From NCBI GenBank assembly GCA_031379365.1, contig JANNFB010000229.1, forward strand, positions 1 through 5,729: a stretch of DNA of 5,729 bases. The letters are read 5' to 3'. The stretch's first letter is position 1, and every line of letters begins with the position of its first letter. The notes beneath the pieces are model-generated. The model was not told the origin of the DNA. It ran no database searches and saw nothing but the letters and a program-made list of their open reading frames with translations. The translations under genes and the position numbers were made by a program. Source of the DNA: CADEEN01 sp031379365. GTDB taxonomy: Bacteria; Pseudomonadota; Gammaproteobacteria; Burkholderiales; Burkholderiaceae_C. Shown piece by piece: positions 1-5,729 of the stretch.

Positions 1-741
1 CACTTCGAAGCGCTGGTCGTAGCCGTAGGCGGCGCGTCGGCTGGTGTTGATCTGGCACAGCCGGCCCTTGCGGGTGCGGATGGTCACCACGCTCGAGTCG
101 ATGTCGGGCACCTGGGCGATGGCCGGGTCCACCAGCACCGACCCGGTGGCGTAGAGCGTGTCGGCCGCATCGGCGCCGTGGCCGAGGTCGGTGCACAGGA
201 TCCAGCGGAACACGTCGAAGTCGTGGATCAGCATGTCGCGGAAGATGCCGCCCGAGCCCTTCAAGTACTGCGCCGGTGGCGCGCCGGGGTCGCGGCTGGT
301 GATGATGAGCATCTCGCGCGCCCCGATCTCGCCGCGCGCCAGCCGCGCTTGCGCTTCGGCGAAGGTGGGGTCGAAGCGGCGCTGAAAACCGATCATGCAG
401 GCCACGCCGGCCGCCTTCACGACGGCGGCGCACTCGACGGCGCGCGCCACCGACAGATCCACCGGCTTCTCGCAGAAGATGTGCTTGCCGGCCTGCGCGG
501 CGCGGTGGATCAGGTCGCTGTGGGTGTCGGTGGGCGAGGCGATCACCACGGCGTCGATGCTGGGGTCGGCCAGCACGGCCTCGGGCGTGGTCACCGTGGC
601 CCCAAGCTGCGCGGCGACCTCGCTGGCGCTTGCGCCCACCGGGTCGCAAACGAACTTCAGGCTCACGCCCGGCAGCGCAGCGACATTGGAGGCGTGGATG
701 CGGCCGATGCGGCCGGCGCCGAAGACAGCGACTTTTTTCAT
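1..741 (-). CDS. iolG: Inositol 2-dehydrogenase (N-terminal 247 codons, cut by the left edge)
   Basis: This cytoplasmic NAD-dependent oxidoreductase of the Gfo/Idh/MocA family oxidises myo-inositol to 2-keto-myo-inositol, the first step of inositol catabolism. Reading the minus strand from the ATG at 741-739 gives an open frame to the window edge. It starts MKKVAVFGAGRIGRIHA, a Rossmann dinucleotide-binding motif (GAGRIG, residues 8-13). The family EKP motif follows at residues 91-93 (Lys92), then SGGIFRDMLIHDFD at about 163-176. In the latter, Asp169 and His173 have the DxxxH spacing of the catalytic Asp/His pair known in Bacillus subtilis IolG. The visible part ends in RRAAYGYDQRFEV, typical of IolG. 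Family members are about 330-340 residues, so roughly 85-90 C-terminal residues lie outside the window. The start is supported by GGAG six bases upstream. The gene is divergent from the iolCDEB operon and probably shares its regulation. Scyllo-inositol or another polyol remains possible as substrate, but the context favours myo-inositol. Confidence 0.93.
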   Translation of the reverse strand, partial: MKKVAVFGAGRIGRIHASNVAALPGVSLKFVCDPVGASASEVAAQLGATVTTPEAVLADPSIDAVVIASPTDTHSDLIHRAAQAGKHIFCEKPVDLSVARAVECAAVVKAAGVACMIGFQRRFDPTFAEAQARLARGEIGAREMLIITSRDPGAPPAQYLKGSGGIFRDMLIHDFDVFRWILCTDLGHGADAADTLYATGSVLVDPAIAQVPDIDSSVVTIRTRKGRLCQINTSRRAAYGYDQRFEV

Positions 742-747
742 GGGGTT

Positions 748-751
748 CTCC
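748..751 (-). promoter_or_regulatory. Ribosome binding site of iolG
   Basis: On the minus strand GGAG lies six bases before the iolG ATG (GGAGAACCCCATG). The spacing is good and supports the ATG at 741-739 as the real start. Confidence 0.75.
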
Positions 752-771
752 ATAGCGGGATCTGGCGCCCA

Positions 772-781
772 TGGTGCACCA
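772..781. repeat. 10-bp perfect palindrome TGGTGCACCA
   Basis: TGGTGCACCA is its own reverse complement. It lies 30 bp from the iolG start and about 70 bp from the iolC start. The uninterrupted palindrome is the kind of site a dimeric repressor could bind, but one 10-bp palindrome in GC-rich DNA can arise by chance. I do not recognise it as the site of a named regulator. Confidence 0.35.
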
Positions 782-794
782 CCTCAGGCCACCC

Positions 795-817
795 GCCTAC
801 CGGGCAAGTCGGTAGGC
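795..817. repeat. Interrupted inverted repeat GCCTACCG-N7-CGGTAGGC, putative operator or hairpin
   Basis: The arms 795-802 and 810-817 are perfect 8-bp reverse complements around a 7-base spacer (GGCAAGT). Being symmetric, it could be a two-half-site operator for both divergent transcripts. If transcribed toward iolC it could instead form a GC-rich stem-loop ending 32 bases before the GTG start. It is not followed by a T-run on the plus strand, so it does not look like an intrinsic terminator. The inverted repeat is seen directly; the role is inferred. Confidence 0.5.
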
Positions 818-849
818 TGCGAGCAAGGGGCGCGGCGCAGAATGCCGAC

Positions 850-2774
850 GTGCACTCACCCTCCCGTCTCACCTTTGCGCCCGGCCGCCGTTTCGACATC
901 GCCTGCCTCGGCCGCCTGGCGGTCGACCTGTATGCGCAGCAGGTCGGCTCGCGCCTGGAAGACGTGGCCAGCTTTGCCAAATACCTCGGCGGCAGCTCGG
1001 CCAACATTGCCTTCGGTGTGGCGCGCCTGGGCCTGCGCGCGGCGATGGTCTCGCGCGTGGGCGACGAGCAGATGGGCCGCTTTCTCGTTGAGACCCTGCA
1101 GCGCGAGGGCTGCGACACCTCGATGATCCAGATCGATCCGGAGCGCCTGACCGGCCTGGTGCTGCTGGGCCTGAAAGACCGCGACACCTTCCCGCTGCTC
1201 TTCGTGCGCGAGAACTGTGCCGACATGGCGGTCGATGCTGCATTGATCCGCGAGGACTTCATCGCCGACTGCCGCGCGCTGCTGATCACCGGCACGCATT
1301 TGTCCACGCCCACGGTGCGCGCTGCGTCGCTCGCGGCGCTGGGCCACGCCGGCCAACACGGCGTCGTGCGCGTGCTCGACATCGACTACCGCCCGGTGCT
1401 GTGGGGCCTGACCAAGCGAGGTGAGGGCGCCAACCGCTACGTTGCCGATGCGGCGGTCACGGCGCGCCTGCAGGACGTGCTGCCGCAGTTCGACCTCTTG
1501 ATCGGCACCGAGGAAGAGTTCCTCATCGCCGGCGGCGGCGGCGACCTGCTCGGCGCGCTGCGCCGCGTACGCGAAGTTAGCAGCGCAGCCTTGGTGGTCA
1601 AGCTCGGTGCCAAGGGCTGCTGTTTCATCGAAGGCGCCGTCCCGGCGCGCCTCGAAGACGCGCCCACCGCGGTGGGAGAGCGCATCGAAGTGATGAACGT
1701 GCTCGGCGCCGGCGATGCCTTCGCGGCTGGTCTGATGACGGGCTTCCTCAACGGCGAGGACTTCCAGGGCGCGGCGAAGATCGCCAACGCCTGCGGTGCC
1801 ATCGTCGTCTCACGCCACGCCTGCGCGCCGGCCATGCCCACACCGGCCGAACTGGCGCATTGGTTCAGCGGCGCGCGGCTGCCCAAGGTCGACGCCGATC
1901 CGGTGCTTGCCCACCTGCACCGCACCACGGCCGCGCGGCCGGCCTGGCCCGAGCTGAACGTGATGGCCTTCGACCACCGCTCGCAGTTCGAGGCCATGGC
2001 GCGCGAGGCGGGTGCGCCGCTGGCACGCATCCCCGTGCTCAAGCAACTGCTGCTGCGCGCCGCCGAGGCCACCGAGCAGGCGCATGCGCTGCAGGGTCGG
2101 CTCGGCGTGTTGATCGACGGCCGCTACGGCAGCGACGCCTTGAACGCCGCGACCGGCCGCGGCTGGTGGGTCGGCCGCCCCGTCGAGCTGCCGGGCTCGC
2201 GGCCGCTGGCGTTCGACAGCACGCGCTCGGTCGGCACGGCGCTGTTGTCGTGGCCGCGCGAGCAGGTCGTCAAGTGCCTCGTTGCCTACCACCCCGACGA
2301 CGAGGCGACGCTGCGCGTGGCCCAGGAAGAGCGCCTGCTCGAGCTCTGGGAAGCCACGCGCGCCAGCGGCCACGAACTGTTGCTCGAAGTGATCCCGCCG
2401 AGCGGTGATGACGCGGCGGTGCTGCGCAGCGTGAAGCGCTTCTACAACCTGGGCCTGAAGCCCGAGTGGTGGAAGCTGGCGCCGATGGCCGCCGAATCCT
2501 GGGCCGCCTTCGCCGCCCTGGTGGCGGAGCGCGACCCGCAATGCCGCGGCGCCGTGATCCTCGGCCTGAACCAGCCGCTCGACGCGCTGGCGGCCGGCTT
2601 CGCGCAAGCCACGCACCCGATCGTCAAGGGTTTCATGGTTGGCCGCACGATCTGGGGCGAGGCCAGCCGCGCCTGGCTCAAAGGCGAGATCGACGATGCC
2701 GCCCTGGTTGCGCAGGCGGCCGGACGCTTTGGCCAGTTGGTGCAAGCCTGGCGCAGCACACGCAGGGAGTCGCG

Positions 2775-2778
<4 letters not shown>
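850..2778 (+). CDS. iolC: Fused 5-dehydro-2-deoxygluconokinase / DUF2090 aldolase (IolC type)
   Basis: This 642-residue cytoplasmic protein joins two late steps of inositol breakdown. Residues about 15-338 are a PfkB/ribokinase-family kinase that phosphorylates 2-deoxy-5-keto-D-gluconate at the 6 position. It has the N-terminal glycine-rich signature LGGSSANIAFGVARLG (46-61) and NVLGAGDAF (283-291), with Asp289 as the expected catalytic base. After a linker of about 30 residues, a DUF2090 domain (about 368-635) begins LNVMAFDHRSQF and includes PEWWKLAP (Lys542) and VKGFMVGRTIW (592-602). Proteins with this fusion are annotated as bifunctional kinase/5-dehydro-2-deoxyphosphogluconate aldolase, giving dihydroxyacetone phosphate and malonate semialdehyde. 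The aldolase role rests on family annotation and context. Bacillus subtilis uses a separate aldolase, IolJ. GTG at 850 is the only ATG, GTG or TTG in this frame between 742 and the kinase domain, and gives a start (MHSPSRLTFAPGRRFDIACL) that fits the family. No good Shine-Dalgarno sequence precedes it. The gene is first in the operon and its TGA overlaps the iolD ATG. Confidence 0.92.
2764..2769 (+). promoter_or_regulatory. Ribosome binding site of iolD inside the end of iolC
   Basis: AGGGAG lies five bases before the iolD ATG (2775), within the last codons of iolC. It decides the iolD start, because the same reading frame stays open upstream to 2466 inside iolC. The ATGA overlap (2775-2778) suggests translational coupling, with ribosomes ending iolC able to restart on iolD. 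Confidence 0.75.
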
Positions 2779-4634
<1,856 letters not shown>

Positions 4635-4636
4635 AG

Positions 4637-4641
4637 AAGGA
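4637..4641 (+). promoter_or_regulatory. Ribosome binding site of iolE
   Basis: AAGGA, inside the purine-rich run GAAGAAGGAAGAG, lies ten bases before the ATG at 4652. It favours that ATG over the in-frame TTG at 4631, which would put the same sequence inside the gene. The spacing is slightly long but acceptable. Confidence 0.65.
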
Positions 4642-4651
4642 AGAGACCATC

Positions 4652-5569
4652 ATGGCCTGGAAAGTACGCATCGGCGTCAACCCGCTGTCGTGGATGAACG
4701 ACGACCTGCCCTCGCTCGGCGGCGAGACACCGCTCGAAACCGCGCTCGCCGAGGGCAAGGAGATCGGCTACGAAGGCTTCGAGCTCGGCAACAAGTTTCC
4801 GAAAGACGGGCCGGGCCTGAAGGCCAAGCTCGCCGAGTTCGGCTTGGCCTGCGTGTCGGGCTGGTACTCGGGTGAGCTGGCCACGGGCACGGTCGACGAT
4901 GAGGTGAAGCGCTGCCACGGCCACATGGAAAAGCTGTTCCACAACGGCGTCAAGGTGGTGGTCTATGGCGAGGTGGCCGACTCGGTACAGGGCCAGATCA
5001 ACACCCCCGTGTCGCAACGCCCACGCTTTGCCGGCGATGCCGCGTGGTTGGGTTATGCCGAGCGCCTGAACGCCTTCGGCGCGCACCTCAAGGCGATGTA
5101 CGGCATCACCTTGGCCTACCACCACCACATGGGCGCGTATGTCGAATCGCCCGCGGACATCGAGCGCCTGATGGCGCTCACCGACCCGGCCAAGGTCGGC
5201 TTGCTGTTCGACACCGGCCACGCCTACTTCGGCGGCGCCACCGATCCCGTGGCTTTGCTCAAACAGCACGTCGCCCGTGTGGTGCACGTGCATTGCAAAG
5301 ACGTGCGCCCTGCCCTGATCGCCAAGGCGCGCAACGACGGCTGGAGCTTCCTCAACGGTGTGCTCGCTGGCACCTTCACAGTGCCGGGCGACGGCGTGAT
5401 CGACTACGACGCCGTGCTCGGCACGCTGCACGCCGCTGGCTACCAGGGCTGGTTGGTCGTCGAGGCCGAGCAGGACCCGGCCGTGGCCCCGAGCTATGCC
5501 TATGCGAAGAAGGGCTACGACACCTTGCGCAGCATCGTCGATCGGCTGAACAGCGGGGCTTCGGCATGA
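4652..5569 (+). CDS. iolE: Inosose dehydratase (2-keto-myo-inositol dehydratase)
   Basis: IolE removes water from 2-keto-myo-inositol to give 3D-(3,5/4)-trihydroxycyclohexane-1,2-dione, the substrate of IolD. The 305-residue product is close to the usual family length of about 300 and lacks a signal peptide, as expected for a cytoplasmic enzyme. It belongs to the AP-endonuclease-2-like TIM-barrel fold with a divalent metal site. The start MAWKVRIGVNPLSWMNDD is characteristic of IolE. Candidate metal and active-site segments are FELGNKFP (Glu44), YHHHMGAYVE (156-165), FDTGHAYFGG (Asp187, His190), VHVHCKDVR (His212, His214) and VVEAEQDP (Glu271). ATG 4652 is chosen because it has a Shine-Dalgarno sequence and gives the family N terminus. 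An in-frame TTG at 4631 overlapping the iolD stop would add MKKEETI. Its TGA overlaps the iolB ATG by four bases. Sugar-phosphate isomerases share the fold, but the motifs and neighbours make IolE the clear call. Confidence 0.95.
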   Translation: MAWKVRIGVNPLSWMNDDLPSLGGETPLETALAEGKEIGYEGFELGNKFPKDGPGLKAKLAEFGLACVSGWYSGELATGTVDDEVKRCHGHMEKLFHNGVKVVVYGEVADSVQGQINTPVSQRPRFAGDAAWLGYAERLNAFGAHLKAMYGITLAYHHHMGAYVESPADIERLMALTDPAKVGLLFDTGHAYFGGATDPVALLKQHVARVVHVHCKDVRPALIAKARNDGWSFLNGVLAGTFTVPGDGVIDYDAVLGTLHAAGYQGWLVVEAEQDPAVAPSYAYAKKGYDTLRSIVDRLNSGASA

Positions 5570-5729
5570 CCAGCAAGCTGCTCGCAAAGGCGCGGCGCAC
5601 GGGCCGCGAGATCGTCAACATCACGCCGCACAGCGCTGGCTGGAAGCACGTGGGTTTTCGCGCGCTGCGCCTGACCGGCGGCGACAGCGAGCGCATCGCC
5701 ACCGGCGCACGCGAGCTGTGCCTCGTGGT
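5566..5729 (+). CDS. iolB: 5-deoxy-glucuronate isomerase (N-terminal 54 codons, cut by the right edge)
   Basis: IolB is a cupin-fold isomerase that converts 5-deoxy-D-glucuronate, made by IolD, to 2-deoxy-5-keto-D-gluconate, the substrate of the IolC kinase. Only the start is visible: MTSKLLAKARRTGREIVNIT, then PHSAGWKHVGFRALRL and, at the edge, ARELCLV. The SAGWKHVGF segment matches the IolB N-terminal pattern. Full-length IolB is about 260-300 residues, so most of the protein, including the cupin metal ligands, lies beyond position 5729. The ATG overlaps the iolE stop in an ATGA tetranucleotide, the same arrangement as iolC/iolD. A weak purine patch, GGGG at 5555-5558, is seven bases upstream. 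Identity rests on a short stretch plus strong operon context. Confidence 0.88.
   Translation, partial: MTSKLLAKARRTGREIVNITPHSAGWKHVGFRALRLTGGDSERIATGARELCLV

Larger units (their letters stand above)
742..849. promoter_or_regulatory. Divergent iolG / iolC intergenic control region
   Basis: This 108-bp gap separates the start codons of two divergently transcribed gene sets of one pathway, so both promoters and any shared operator should lie here or just inside the gene starts. I see two inverted repeats (772-781 and 795-817) but no convincing sigma-70 -35/-10 pair on either strand. No small ORF with support and no RNA gene was found. The regulatory role is inferred from position, not from a recognised promoter. 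Confidence 0.6.

Noticed and set aside
795..817. Intrinsic terminator
   Set aside because: The stem is GC-rich but there is no T-run after it on the plus strand, nor the equivalent on the minus strand, and it lies between two divergent starts, where a terminator is not expected.
178..849. Upstream extension of the iolC frame from an ATG at 178, giving an 866-residue protein
   Set aside because: The first 224 codons lie opposite iolG, which has clear family motifs on the minus strand. The translated extension resembles no domain and is rich in Ala, Gly, Arg and His, as expected for the antisense of a GC-rich gene. The kinase domain begins only after 850.
842..1126. ATG at 842 as the start of a gene or of iolC
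   Set aside because: It is out of frame with the kinase motifs and reads a Pro/Ala/Ser/Arg-rich shadow that stops at 1126.
1531..1545. GGC triplet run within iolC as a possible slippage or phase-variable repeat
   Set aside because: It encodes a short in-frame glycine run in a loop of the kinase. The repeat unit is three bases, so a copy change would not shift the frame, and the run is short for this base composition.

Overview
The window is high-GC DNA, with strong G/C preference at third codon positions. It carries most of a bacterial myo-inositol catabolism (iol) locus. Gene content, the kinase-DUF2090 fusion and the style of the proteins point to a betaproteobacterium, probably of the order Burkholderiales; this placement is inferred from protein resemblance and base composition, as there is no rRNA or other marker.

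Layout: positions 1-741 (minus strand) hold the N-terminal 247 codons of iolG, inositol 2-dehydrogenase, which runs off the left edge. Positions 742-849 are a 108-bp divergent intergenic region with two inverted repeats and no other gene. From 850 to the right edge, four plus-strand genes are tightly packed: a fused iolC kinase/DUF2090 aldolase (850-2778), iolD (2775-4634), iolE (4652-5569) and the first 54 codons of iolB (5566 to the right edge). The iolC/iolD and iolE/iolB junctions are 4-bp ATGA overlaps. iolD and iolE are 17 bp apart, with a Shine-Dalgarno-like sequence between them. This is one operon with likely translational coupling.

Together the products cover the soluble part of the pathway. 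IolG oxidises myo-inositol to 2-keto-myo-inositol (scyllo-inosose), IolE dehydrates it to a trihydroxycyclohexane-dione, and IolD hydrolyses the ring to 5-deoxy-glucuronate. IolB isomerises that to 2-deoxy-5-keto-gluconate, the IolC domain phosphorylates it, and the fused DUF2090 domain is the likely aldolase that yields dihydroxyacetone phosphate and malonate semialdehyde. Not seen here, and possibly outside the window: the malonate-semialdehyde dehydrogenase (iolA), an inositol transporter and a regulator.

No mobile element, CRISPR array, RNA gene, pseudogene or sign of recent transfer was found. The locus looks like ordinary, well-conserved catabolic DNA. The points most worth a second look are the intergenic palindromes, the poorly signalled GTG start of iolC and the kinase-aldolase fusion. 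I see no evidence of a previously undescribed system.
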